A stretch of 64,000 nucleotides of DNA, taken from Achromobacter sp. HZ34. Lineage in GTDB: Bacteria; Pseudomonadota; Gammaproteobacteria; Burkholderiales; Burkholderiaceae_B. Below, piece by piece: positions 43,699 to 52,593 of this stretch. The first letter of the stretch is position 1. Every line of letters begins with the position of its first letter. Under the pieces are notes generated by a model. It saw nothing but the letters and a program-made list of their open reading frames with translations, had not been told where the DNA came from and did not search any database. The stretch is from contig NZ_NJIX01000002.1 of the NCBI RefSeq assembly GCF_002209485.1, positions 62,001 to 126,000 on the forward strand. Direction: 5' to 3'. Both the position numbers and the translations under genes were made by a program.

Positions 43699-44640
43699 AT
43701 GCTGAGCTACATACTCAGGCGCATCCTGGCCACCATTCCGGTGGTCCTGACGGTGGCGGTGCTGGTGTTCGGCTTGTTGCGGCTGACGCCGGGCGACCCG
43801 GCGCTGATCCTGGCCGGCGACTCGGCCACGCCCGAGCAACTGCAGCAGATCCGCGCCCACATGGGCCTGGACCGGCCCATCACCACGCAATTCGCGTTGT
43901 GGGCCGGCCAGGTTCTACGTGGCGACCTGGGCGTGTCGCTGCATTCCGGCACGGCGGTCACCTCGATGATCAGCGACCGCCTGGCGCCTTCGCTGGCCCT
44001 GGCGTTGAGCACCATCGTGGTATCCACCCTGATTGCCGTGCCCTTGGGCGCTTTCGCGGCATGGCGGCGCGGCAGCCGCGTGGACCGCGCCATCATGGCG
44101 TTTTCCGTGCTCGGTTTTTCCGTGCCCATCTTCGTCACCGGCTACGCCCTGATCCTGCTGTTCGCCATGAAGCTGGGCTGGCTGCCGGTGCAGGGCTACA
44201 AGTCCATGCAGGACGGCCTGGGATTGTTCACCCAGCACCTGGTCCTGCCCACGCTGGCACTGAGCACCGGTTTCATCGCGCTGATCGCGCGCATCGCCCG
44301 CAGCAGCATCCTGGAAGTGATGGGCGAGGACTACATCCGCACCGCGCGCGCCAAGGGCATCACGGAGCGCGCGGTGTTGCTGGCGCATGCGCTGCGCAAT
44401 GCGGCGGTGCCCATCATCACCATCATCGGCATCAGCATCGCCTTGCTGATCAGCGGCGTGGTGGTCACCGAATCGGTATTCAACCTGCCCGGCCTGGGGC
44501 GCCTGGTGGTGGAGTCGGTGCAGGCGCGCGACTATCCCTTGATCCAGGGGCTGATCCTGCTGTTCTCGATGGTCTACATCGTCGTCAACCTGACCATCGA
44601 CGTGCTGTATTCGGTCTTCGACCCCCGCATCCGCTATTGA
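43699..44640 (+). CDS. ABC transporter permease, DppB type (unit A)
   Basis: A 313-residue inner-membrane permease with about six helices. Its first residues LSYILRRILATIPVVLTVAVLVFGLLRLTPGD and the EAA-loop region (RTARAKGITERAVLLAHALRNA) are typical DppB/OppB features. It starts 6 bases after the receptor gene. Confidence 0.94.
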   Translation: MLSYILRRILATIPVVLTVAVLVFGLLRLTPGDPALILAGDSATPEQLQQIRAHMGLDRPITTQFALWAGQVLRGDLGVSLHSGTAVTSMISDRLAPSLALALSTIVVSTLIAVPLGAFAAWRRGSRVDRAIMAFSVLGFSVPIFVTGYALILLFAMKLGWLPVQGYKSMQDGLGLFTQHLVLPTLALSTGFIALIARIARSSILEVMGEDYIRTARAKGITERAVLLAHALRNAAVPIITIIGISIALLISGVVVTESVFNLPGLGRLVVESVQARDYPLIQGLILLFSMVYIVVNLTIDVLYSVFDPRIRY

Positions 44641-44676
44641 ATCCGTGCTTGACGCCGCTCGTACAGGGAATCCCTC

Positions 44677-45576
44677 ATGACACCAGCCACCTCCGCGACA
44701 CCGCCCGCCCCGGCGCCAGCCGGACCGCCACGGCCGCCCCGCCCCTTCGCGGCCCTGCGCGCCAACCTCGGCTCCGGCCCGGTCCTGGCCGCCTGCGCCA
44801 TCCTGGCGATCATCATCCTGGCGGCACTCAGCGCCAACCTGCTGGGGCTGGCCGATCCGCTGGCCATCAGCCCCATGGAACGCCTCAAGCCCTTCAGCGC
44901 CGCGCACTGGTTCGGCACCGATGCCTACGGCCGGGACGTGCTGTCGCGCGTCATCCACGGGGCCCGCAATTCCCTGCTGATCGGCGCCGGCACCACGGTT
45001 GCCGCGCTGGTGCCCGGCCTGCTGCTGGGCGTCATCGCCGGCTACTTTCGTGCCGCCGACATGGTGATCATGCGCATCCTGGACGGCATCATGTCGATTC
45101 CCAGCATCCTGCTGGCGATCGCCTTCGTCGCCGTCACGGGCGCCAGCATCACCACGGTGCTGATCGCCATCGCCGTGCCGGAGTTTCCCCGCGTGGTGCG
45201 GCTGGTGCGTGGCCTGATCCTGACGTTGCGCGAAGAGCCCTATGTCGAGGCGGCCATCTCGCTGGGCACGCCCACGCCGCTGCTGATGCTGCGCCACCTG
45301 GTGCCCAATACGATTGCGCCGCTGATCGTGCAAGGCACGTTCATCTTCGCATCGGCCATCCTGTCCGAGGCCGTCATGAGCTTCCTGGGCGTCGGCATGC
45401 CGCCGGAGATTCCGTCCTGGGGCAACATCATCGCCGAGGGCCGCATGTATTTCCAGCTCAAGCCCGAGCTGATCCTGTTGCCCGGGGTATTCCTGGCCCT
45501 GACGGTGTTGTCGGTCAATCTGCTGGGCGATGCCATGCGCGATGCGCTGGATCCCAAGATGGCGAAACGGGTTTGA
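44677..45576 (+). CDS. ABC transporter permease, DppC type (unit A)
   Basis: A 299-residue permease, the DppC/OppC partner, with a proline-rich cytoplasmic start, then HWFGTDAYGRDVLSRVIHGARNSL and the EAA segment VEAAISLGTPTPLLMLRHL. It forms the channel with the preceding permease. Confidence 0.94.
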   Translation: MTPATSATPPAPAPAGPPRPPRPFAALRANLGSGPVLAACAILAIIILAALSANLLGLADPLAISPMERLKPFSAAHWFGTDAYGRDVLSRVIHGARNSLLIGAGTTVAALVPGLLLGVIAGYFRAADMVIMRILDGIMSIPSILLAIAFVAVTGASITTVLIAIAVPEFPRVVRLVRGLILTLREEPYVEAAISLGTPTPLLMLRHLVPNTIAPLIVQGTFIFASAILSEAVMSFLGVGMPPEIPSWGNIIAEGRMYFQLKPELILLPGVFLALTVLSVNLLGDAMRDALDPKMAKRV

Positions 45577-45613
45577 AGCATCTTTCATTTCACTTCTCTT
45601 CGAGATCAGGCCT

Positions 45614-47311
45614 ATGACCTCCTCTCCCGCGTCTTCCGCCGCCGGCGCGCCGGTCCTGCAGATCCAGGGCCTGGCCGTGCGCCTGGTCGACGGACCGGAC
45701 GACAGCACAGGCAGCAATGCGGACAGCAATGCGGCAGGCGCTGGCCCGCGCCGCGTCGTGCAGGACATCAGCTTCGACATCCACGCCGGTGAAACGCTGT
45801 GCGTGGTGGGCGAATCCGGTTCCGGCAAGTCCGTCACTTCCTTTGCCGTGATGGGCCTGCTGGCGCCCGATGCGCTGCGACCTTGCGCCGGCCGCATCCT
45901 GCTCGACGGCGAGGACATCCTCACCTGCTCGCCCGAACGCCTGCGCGAACTGCGCGCCACCCGCATGTCCATGGTGTTCCAGGAACCCATGACAGCGCTC
46001 AACCCCGTGCGCACCGTAGGCTGGCAGATCGATGAAGTGCTGCGCGCGCACAGCAGGCTCAGCGCCGCCGAACGCAAGAAGAAGATCCTCGACATGCTGC
46101 AGGCCGTGCGCCTGCCGGATATCGAGCGCATCTATGCGTCCTATCCGCATCAATTGTCGGGCGGGCAGCGCCAGCGCATCGTCATCTGCATGGCCTTGAT
46201 CCTCAACCCCAAGCTGCTGATCGCCGACGAGCCGACCACGGCGCTGGACGTCACCACGCAGAAGCAGATCCTGACCTTGATCCGCGACCTGCAGAAGAGC
46301 CACGACACCGCGGTGTTGTTCATCACCCATGATTTCGGCGTGGTGGCCGACATCGCCGACCGCATCGCCGTGATGAACCGCGGCCGCATCGTCGAAGTGG
46401 GCACGCGCGAGCAGATCCTGGCGCAGCCGCGCGAGGCCTATACGCGCATGCTGGTTTCCTCGGTGCCCAGCCTGGCGCCCGCCACGCGCGTGGCGGCTGA
46501 CGGCGTGCCGCTGCTGACCGTGCGCGGCCTGAACAAGACCTATACGGAACGTGGCCTGTTCAAGGCACGCCGCAGCGTGAACGCCGTCAACGACGTCAGC
46601 TTCACGCTGCACAAGAAAGAGATCCTTGGCATCGTCGGTGAGTCGGGTTCGGGCAAGTCCACCGTGGCGCGTTGCATCGCGCGCCTGATCGATCCCAGTT
46701 CCGGCAGTGTGCGCATCGGTGAGCAGGAGATCGCCACGGCGTCGCGGCGTGAGTTCCGGCCCTTGCGCCAGCGCATCCAGGTGGTGTTCCAGGACCCCTA
46801 CCGGTCCTTGAATGCACGAATGCGGGTGGGCGACTCCATTACCGAAGGCTTGCGCAATTTCGGCAAGGGCCGGCAGGAAGCACGCCAGCGGGCCACCGAG
46901 CTGTTGGAGCTGGTCGGGTTGAGCGGCGAAGCCATGGCACGTTATCCGCATCAATTCTCGGGCGGCCAACGCCAGCGCATCTGCATCGCGCGGGCACTGG
47001 CGTTGTCGCCCGACATCCTGATCGCCGACGAAGCCGTGTCGGCCCTGGACGTGTCGGTGCAGGCGCAGGTGCTGGATCTGATCGAATCGATCCGCGAGCA
47101 GACCGGCACCGCGGTGCTGTTCATCACCCATGATCTGCGCGTCGCCGCGCAGATCTGCAACACCATCGTGGTGATGAAATCCGGCAAGATCGTCGAAGCC
47201 GCGTCCGCCCATGAAGTGTTGAGCCAGCCGCGCGATGCCTACACCCGCCAGTTGATCGACGCCGCGCCTGGCAGGCACTGGGATTTCCAGAACTTCCGGC
47301 CGGCCGCGTAG
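45614..47311 (+). CDS. Fused double ATPase of an Opp/Dpp-type importer (unit A)
   Basis: A 565-residue protein with two complete nucleotide-binding domains: Walker A GESGSGKS near residues 76 and 346, signatures LSGGQRQR and FSGGQRQR, and Walker B IADEPTTALD and IADEAVSALD. It equals a DppD-DppF fusion, like GsiA, and powers the preceding permeases. Start ATG 45614 gives the family N-terminus. It is convergent with the IclR gene. Confidence 0.93.
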   Translation: MTSSPASSAAGAPVLQIQGLAVRLVDGPDDSTGSNADSNAAGAGPRRVVQDISFDIHAGETLCVVGESGSGKSVTSFAVMGLLAPDALRPCAGRILLDGEDILTCSPERLRELRATRMSMVFQEPMTALNPVRTVGWQIDEVLRAHSRLSAAERKKKILDMLQAVRLPDIERIYASYPHQLSGGQRQRIVICMALILNPKLLIADEPTTALDVTTQKQILTLIRDLQKSHDTAVLFITHDFGVVADIADRIAVMNRGRIVEVGTREQILAQPREAYTRMLVSSVPSLAPATRVAADGVPLLTVRGLNKTYTERGLFKARRSVNAVNDVSFTLHKKEILGIVGESGSGKSTVARCIARLIDPSSGSVRIGEQEIATASRREFRPLRQRIQVVFQDPYRSLNARMRVGDSITEGLRNFGKGRQEARQRATELLELVGLSGEAMARYPHQFSGGQRQRICIARALALSPDILIADEAVSALDVSVQAQVLDLIESIREQTGTAVLFITHDLRVAAQICNTIVVMKSGKIVEAASAHEVLSQPRDAYTRQLIDAAPGRHWDFQNFRPAA

Positions 47312-47388
47312 ACGTCGGGCCGCGGGGGTGATTCGCCGCCCCCGCCGCGCGTGACCTTGTCGTGCGGGGCCCTGGCCCTGTTACTGGG

Positions 47389-47420
47389 TCAGCCCGGATC
47401 AGCCCGGTTCAGCCCGGTTC
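47389..47420 (-). repeat. Three 10-base tandem units across the IclR stop codon
   Basis: On the minus strand GAACCGGGCT, GAACCGGGCT and GATCCGGGCT follow each other; the IclR TGA stop lies across the first unit junction. Two units are identical, the third differs at one base. Confidence 0.7.
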
Positions 47421-48185
47421 GCAGCCCAGCTTGGCGGACAGGCGGGCGGACGCTTCCAGCAACAGCTCTATCCCCTGGCGGATCTTTTCTTCGCTCATGC
47501 GTATCGCCGGGGCGGAAATGTTCAATGCCGCCACCAGCTTCCTGCCTTTGGCGTACACCGGCACCGACATGCTCACCAGATGCTCGGAGACTTCGCCCCG
47601 GCTGACGACATAGCCCTTGCCGCGCGCTTCGTCCAATGCCTTGCGCAGCGAATCGCGGGCCACCGGCATATCGTTCGCCGCATAAAGACGGTCCAGCGCA
47701 CTTTCGATTTCCTCCGGACCATCGAAGGCCAGCAGCGCTTTGTTCGACCCCAGGCCCAGGCGCCGGCGGCGGCCCAGCTGGACATGCACGCGCAGGTCGC
47801 GGTTGGGTTCCCAGCGGGCTATGCAGACTGACTCTATCCCTTCCCTGATGCGTAGCTGCGTGCTTTCCTGCACCGCCTCGCCGACGCGGGCCAGTTCCAC
47901 CGTCGCCAGCTTGGCCAGGTCGATCTGATCGGTGGCGGCACTGCCCACCAGCAGCGCCGCGTGGCCCAGCCTGAAGCGCTGATCGTCGGTGCGCTTGACC
48001 AGTCCGCACTCTTCCAGCGTACGCAGCAAACGATACGCACGCGCCTTCCCCAAGCCATTCTTGCGGGCCAGTTCGGTAACGCCGAGATCGGGCTGGCCGC
48101 AGACGGAAAAAAGCAGATCCATCGCGGTTCGTACGGATTCGATCGTGTAGCCGGAACGGTTTGAAGACGAGTCGGACAAGGACAT
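47409..48185 (-). CDS. IclR-family transcriptional regulator
   Basis: A 258-residue regulator with an N-terminal winged helix (IESVRTAMDLLFSVCGQPDL, GVTELARKNGLGKARAYRLL) and an IclR-type ligand domain (LGSNKALLAFDGPEE, GYVVSRGEVSEHLVSMSVPV, AALNISAPAIRMSE). It faces the unit B operon and probably controls it. The start at 48185 gives the family N-terminus. A palindrome is present in the divergent gap. Confidence 0.93.
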   Translation of the reverse strand: MSLSDSSSNRSGYTIESVRTAMDLLFSVCGQPDLGVTELARKNGLGKARAYRLLRTLEECGLVKRTDDQRFRLGHAALLVGSAATDQIDLAKLATVELARVGEAVQESTQLRIREGIESVCIARWEPNRDLRVHVQLGRRRRLGLGSNKALLAFDGPEEIESALDRLYAANDMPVARDSLRKALDEARGKGYVVSRGEVSEHLVSMSVPVYAKGRKLVAALNISAPAIRMSEEKIRQGIELLLEASARLSAKLGCEPG

Positions 48186-48308
48186 GGGTGCTATCGGGTG
48201 AGGGTTACAGGCGTGGTGGGCGGGGTGGGCTTGCCGGGCTGGGCAGGCCGAATGGACTGAATCGAGCCAGTGGCTGCATGGCTGCATTGTACGCACATCG
48301 CCTTTTCT

Positions 48309-48327
48309 TGTATCGGTTAGCGATACA
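48309..48327. promoter_or_regulatory. Putative IclR operator (TGTATCG-N5-CGATACA)
   Basis: A perfect palindrome with 7-base arms (48309-48315 and 48321-48327) around GTTAG. It lies 124 bases before the IclR start and 126 before the receptor start, centred in the divergent gap. Confidence 0.6.
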
Positions 48328-48452
48328 GGGTATCTCCTGAGTTGCCACCGTCTGGTCCGGCGCGCACCATGACGGCGTCGCTCCCGGCCTGGCTGCCATG
48401 CATGGCGCAGGGTCCGGCCGCTCCGATTCAACTCTTGGAAGAGAAAAAACGC

Positions 48453-50036
48453 ATGCGTTCTCCCAGTCGTCGCCGCTTCCTGGCCAACACCACGGCCCTC
48501 GCCGCTGCCGGATCGTTCAGCCCCCTGGTCCTGGCCCAGGAAAAGCCCTTGACCATCGGCATGGCCGCGCCCCCAACGACGCTGGACCCGCATCTGCAAA
48601 GCAGCGCGCCGAACAACGCGGTAGCCATGCACATCTACGATGCACTGGTGACCAATGACGCGAAATCGCAGTCCAAGCCGGGGCTGGCGTCCTCGTGGCG
48701 CCTGATCGACGACACCACCTGGGAATTCACGCTCAACCCCAAGGCGGCGTTCTCCGATGGATCGCCGTTGACCGGCGAGGACGTCATCGCGTCCATCAAG
48801 CGCGTCGGCGTGCTGACCAGCGTCGCGCCCTTCACCACCTACACGCGTTCCATCGCGGACATGTCGGTGCCCGGTCCCGGCAAGCTGATCATCAAGACCC
48901 ACCAGCCCGACCCGCTGCTGCTGAATTCCCTGAGCCGCGTGCGCATCATCAGCCAGAAGTACGCGCAGTCGCCCAGCGCCGACTTCAATTCCGGCAAGGC
49001 GGCCATTGGCACCGGCCCCTACCTGCTGAAGGAATACGTGCCCGAAAGCCGCGTGGTCCTGGTGCGCAACCCCCACTACTGGGGGCCGAAGCCGCAGTTC
49101 GAGAATGTCGTGTTGCGCATCGTCACCGATCCCGGCGCGCGGCTCGCGGCCCTGCTCGGCGGCGATTGCGACCTGATCGAGACGGTGCCCTCCGAAGGCA
49201 TCACGCGCGTCCAGCAAAGCGGCAACAAGCACATCATTCGTGGCGTGTCGTCCCGCATGGTCTACATGACCATGGACGAGGGCCGCGACGTCACGCCGTT
49301 TGCCACCGACAAGAGCGGCAAGCCGCTGCCGAAGAACCCGTTCAAGGACGAACGCGTACGCCTGGCCTTCGCCAAGGCGATCAATCGCGACCTCATCATC
49401 AGCCGGGTCATGCAAGGCAATGCCGTGGCGGCCGACCAGTACGTGCAGCCCGGCACGTTCGGCGCGTTCACCAAGATCAAACCGGTCGCCTACGACCCCA
49501 AGGGCGCCAAGGCCCTGCTGGCCCAGGCCGGCTATCCGGATGGCTTCAAGCTGACCATCCACAGCTCCAACAACCGCTACATCAACGACGCCGCCATCGC
49601 TCAGGCGGTCGCCCAGTTCCTGACGCGCATCGGCATCGAGACCACCGTCGACGTCATGCCGTGGTCGGTCTATGCCCCGCACATCAGCAAGGGCGAGTAC
49701 AGCTTCATGCTGGGTTCGTGGGGCACCAACACGGGCGAGACCTCCAATCCCCTGCTGGGCACCGCCGTGTCCTTCGACCCCAAGGCAGGCACCGGCGCCA
49801 GCAACTACGGACGCTATTCGAATCCGGACCTGGACAAGCTGGTCCTCGAAGCCAAGTCCACGATGGACGACAAGAAGCGGGAAGCGTTGCTGGCGCAGGC
49901 CTGCGAGATCGTCTTCGACAACCACGTAATGCTGCCGCTGCACAACGAAGTACTGGTACTGGCCGCGCGCAAGGGCATCAACTACGAAACCCGCGTCGAC
50001 CAGTACACGCTGGCCATGGGCATCACCAAATCTTGA
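48453..50036 (+). CDS. Family 5 extracellular substrate-binding protein 1 (unit B)
   Basis: A 527-residue periplasmic receptor with a twin-arginine-like signal (RSPSRRRFLANTTALAAAG). Segments such as TTLDPHLQSSAPNN, GTGPYLLKEYVPESRVVLV and FKDERVRLAFAKAINRDL define the dipeptide-binding family. It is the first gene of unit B. ATG 48453 has GGAAGAG upstream; upstream frames are too long for the family. Another family 5 receptor ends the operon. Confidence 0.92.
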   Translation: MRSPSRRRFLANTTALAAAGSFSPLVLAQEKPLTIGMAAPPTTLDPHLQSSAPNNAVAMHIYDALVTNDAKSQSKPGLASSWRLIDDTTWEFTLNPKAAFSDGSPLTGEDVIASIKRVGVLTSVAPFTTYTRSIADMSVPGPGKLIIKTHQPDPLLLNSLSRVRIISQKYAQSPSADFNSGKAAIGTGPYLLKEYVPESRVVLVRNPHYWGPKPQFENVVLRIVTDPGARLAALLGGDCDLIETVPSEGITRVQQSGNKHIIRGVSSRMVYMTMDEGRDVTPFATDKSGKPLPKNPFKDERVRLAFAKAINRDLIISRVMQGNAVAADQYVQPGTFGAFTKIKPVAYDPKGAKALLAQAGYPDGFKLTIHSSNNRYINDAAIAQAVAQFLTRIGIETTVDVMPWSVYAPHISKGEYSFMLGSWGTNTGETSNPLLGTAVSFDPKAGTGASNYGRYSNPDLDKLVLEAKSTMDDKKREALLAQACEIVFDNHVMLPLHNEVLVLAARKGINYETRVDQYTLAMGITKS

Positions 50037-50124
50037 TATCCGGCAAGACCAGGCAACTCGCACTTCATTTGCGGTGCCGCCCTGAAGGCGCGGCCCGCCC
50101 CCCACTCCCCCCCGAGATAAAAAA

Positions 50125-50973
50125 ATGTCCGATAAATTGGATACCGACCAGAAAGCCGGCAAGTTCTACGGCCTTGGCAAGACCGCCATTTTCGCCAGCA
50201 AGAAAGATCCGCGCTTTTCCTACGTGATGTACGTGCCCCCCTGCGTAGGGGACGGCGAGAAGGTCGATCTGCTGGTCGCCGTACACGGCACCAGCCGTAC
50301 GTCCTTCCTGGATTTCCGGGACGGTTACGCCGAATTCGGCCACTGGAACCGCGTTGCCATCCTGTGCCCCCTGTTTCCGATCGGAGTCCTGGGCGACGAC
50401 GAACGCAGCGGCTACAAGTACTTGAAGGAAGGCGATATCCGCTACGACCAGGTCGTGCTCGACATGGTCGACGAGGTCGCCGCGAAATACAGCCAGGACT
50501 GGAGCACCTTCGCCATGTTCGGCTTTTCCGGCGGCGGCCATTACACCCACCGCTTCGCCATCCTGCATCCGCGCAAGTTGTGGGCAGCCTGCGTGGGCGC
50601 CCCCGGCTCCATCACCCTGCTCGATCCCGACAAAAAATGGTGGACCGGCCTGGGCGACCTGCAGGAGCAGTTCGGCATCGCGTTCGACAAGGAAGCCCTG
50701 GCGCGCGTGCCCGTGCAGATCATCGTCGGCGATGCCGATCTGGAAACGTGGGAGATCACGCACAAGCCCGGCGGCCGCTATTACATGGAAGGCGCCAACG
50801 ACGCCGGCCGCACTCGCCCCGAACGTGCCCGCGCCCTGGCCGACTCGTTCCGTGCCGCGGGCGTCGACGTCACGCTGGACCTGGTCCCCAATATGGCGCA
50901 TGACCGCATGAAGGCGGTGCCCCACGTCCAGGAATTCCTGGTCAAGGTTCTCGCCAAGCGCAGGAAGGGGTAA
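50125..50973 (+). CDS. Cytoplasmic alpha/beta hydrolase (unit B)
   Basis: A 282-residue alpha/beta hydrolase without signal peptide. The oxyanion-type AVHGTSRT region (His54) and the nucleophile Ser135 in FGFSGGGHYTH are clear; Asp and His are probably in VGDADLETW and NMAHDRM. Such enzymes split esters, thioesters or amides. Three bases separate it from the gamma-glutamyltransferase gene, so it is co-translated. Confidence 0.85.
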   Translation: MSDKLDTDQKAGKFYGLGKTAIFASKKDPRFSYVMYVPPCVGDGEKVDLLVAVHGTSRTSFLDFRDGYAEFGHWNRVAILCPLFPIGVLGDDERSGYKYLKEGDIRYDQVVLDMVDEVAAKYSQDWSTFAMFGFSGGGHYTHRFAILHPRKLWAACVGAPGSITLLDPDKKWWTGLGDLQEQFGIAFDKEALARVPVQIIVGDADLETWEITHKPGGRYYMEGANDAGRTRPERARALADSFRAAGVDVTLDLVPNMAHDRMKAVPHVQEFLVKVLAKRRKG

Positions 50974-50976
50974 AGC

Positions 50977-52584
50977 ATGAAGAATGGTGTCATCGTCGCG
51001 GCGCAGCCCGAGGCCGCGGAAGCCGGTGCCGAAGTGCTGGCCCGCGGGGGTAATGCGGTGGATGCCGCATTGGCCTGCGCTTTCGTGCAAGGTGTCGTCG
51101 ACCCGCAGATGGCGGGCATCGGCGGCTTCGGTTCCATGCAGGTCTACATGCCGGGCAAAGGGATACACGACATCCTGGAGTTCTACGCCCGCGCACCGCT
51201 GGCCTGTACGCCGGACATGTGGGTCGACAAGCTGGTGGGCCAGTCCAGTGACGGCTTCGGCTACATCCTGGAAAACAACATCAGCGAAATCGGCTACCTG
51301 GCCGCCTGCACGCCTGGCAGTGTCAAGGGATACGCCCACGCGCTGTCGCACTATGGCACCTTCGACTGGGCCGACCTGATCCAGCCCGCCGTGGCATACG
51401 CCCGCAAGGGTTTCATGGTGCGTCCGCATGTGCACTGGTACTGGTCGCAGGACCAGAGCAAGGCCAACCTGGCCAACACCCGTGACAAGCTGGCGTTCAG
51501 CGCCACCGGCCGCGAGGTGTACTTCAACGCCGATGGCTCCCTGAAGCGCGTCGGCGACACCGTCGTCAACCTGGAAATGGCGCAGACCCTGGAACGCCTG
51601 GCGCGCCTGGGACCGGAAGACTTCTACCATGGCGAACTGGCGGGACAGATCGCCGACGACTTCGCGGCCAATGGCGGCCTGATCAGCCGCAAGGATCTGG
51701 CGGAATATGCGCTAAGCGTGACCCAGCCGCTGTGGGGGGAATACCGCGGCCACCGCATTGCGACCAGCCCGCCGCCCGGCAGCGGCATTTCCATGCTGCA
51801 ACTGCTGCACATCATGGAAAACTTCGACGTCGGCGCCATGGAACACGGCTCCTACGACCACGTCCGCACGCTGGCCGAGGCCATCAAGCTGATGACCGTG
51901 GACAAGGACCGCTATATGGGCGACCCCTTGTACGTCGATGTGCCGGTGGAAAAACTGCTGTCCAAGTCCTACTGCGCGGAGCTGGCCCGTGGTATCGCCG
52001 CCGGCCAGCGGGCCTCGGTGACGCGCCTGGACGCGTCCCAGCGCGACACCACCCATATCTCCGTGATCGACAAGCAGGGCAATGCCGTCGCCATGACGCA
52101 CACCCTGGGCAGCCCGTCCGGCGCCATCACCCGCGGTCTCGGCTTCATGTACAACGGCACCATGGCCCGTTTCGATCCGCGCCCCGGCCGCGCGTCGTCG
52201 ATCGCGCCGGGCAAGCGCCGCGCCAGTTCGGCCGCCCCCACCATCGTCTTCAAGGACGACCGGCCGTTCATCGTGCTGGGCGCGCCGGGAGGCACATACA
52301 TCGCCCCATCGGTGGCCCAGGGCCTGATGAATGTCCTGGACTTCGACATGTCGATGATCGAGGCCGTCTGCGCCCCACGCATCACGGCCGTCTCCAACTC
52401 GATCGAAGTCGGCAACCGCATCCGGCGCAGCGTCACCGACCGCCTGCAGGCCGAGGGCTATGACGTCAAACGGTCGCCCACCAGCTATCCCTATGCCGCG
52501 CTGCACGGCATCCGTGTCGACGGCGATACCTGCAAAGGCGCCGCCGATCCCCAGCGCGATGGTTGCGCCTACTCGGTGAGTTGA
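50977..52584 (+). CDS. Gamma-glutamyltransferase family protein without signal peptide (unit B)
   Basis: A 535-residue Ntn-hydrolase. The self-processing site is at Thr358 in DTTHISVIDKQGNAV, and the Gly-rich SPPPGSGISMLQLL segment is typical. Classical bacterial gamma-glutamyltransferases are periplasmic; here there is no hydrophobic leader, so it is probably cytoplasmic and acts on an imported gamma-glutamyl or related amide. Some family members are acylases or CapD-type enzymes, so the exact reaction is open. Confidence 0.88.
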   Translation: MKNGVIVAAQPEAAEAGAEVLARGGNAVDAALACAFVQGVVDPQMAGIGGFGSMQVYMPGKGIHDILEFYARAPLACTPDMWVDKLVGQSSDGFGYILENNISEIGYLAACTPGSVKGYAHALSHYGTFDWADLIQPAVAYARKGFMVRPHVHWYWSQDQSKANLANTRDKLAFSATGREVYFNADGSLKRVGDTVVNLEMAQTLERLARLGPEDFYHGELAGQIADDFAANGGLISRKDLAEYALSVTQPLWGEYRGHRIATSPPPGSGISMLQLLHIMENFDVGAMEHGSYDHVRTLAEAIKLMTVDKDRYMGDPLYVDVPVEKLLSKSYCAELARGIAAGQRASVTRLDASQRDTTHISVIDKQGNAVAMTHTLGSPSGAITRGLGFMYNGTMARFDPRPGRASSIAPGKRRASSAAPTIVFKDDRPFIVLGAPGGTYIAPSVAQGLMNVLDFDMSMIEAVCAPRITAVSNSIEVGNRIRRSVTDRLQAEGYDVKRSPTSYPYAALHGIRVDGDTCKGAADPQRDGCAYSVS

Positions 52585-52593
52585 GCCCGCCCT

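Noticed and set aside
41851-43890. 679-codon minus-strand open frame opposite the unit A receptor
   Set aside because: Antisense shadow; no recognisable domain, and it crosses gene boundaries on the other strand.
47322-47345. GC hairpin between the double ATPase and IclR genes as terminator
   Set aside because: The stem is short and pure G/C with no T-tract on either strand.
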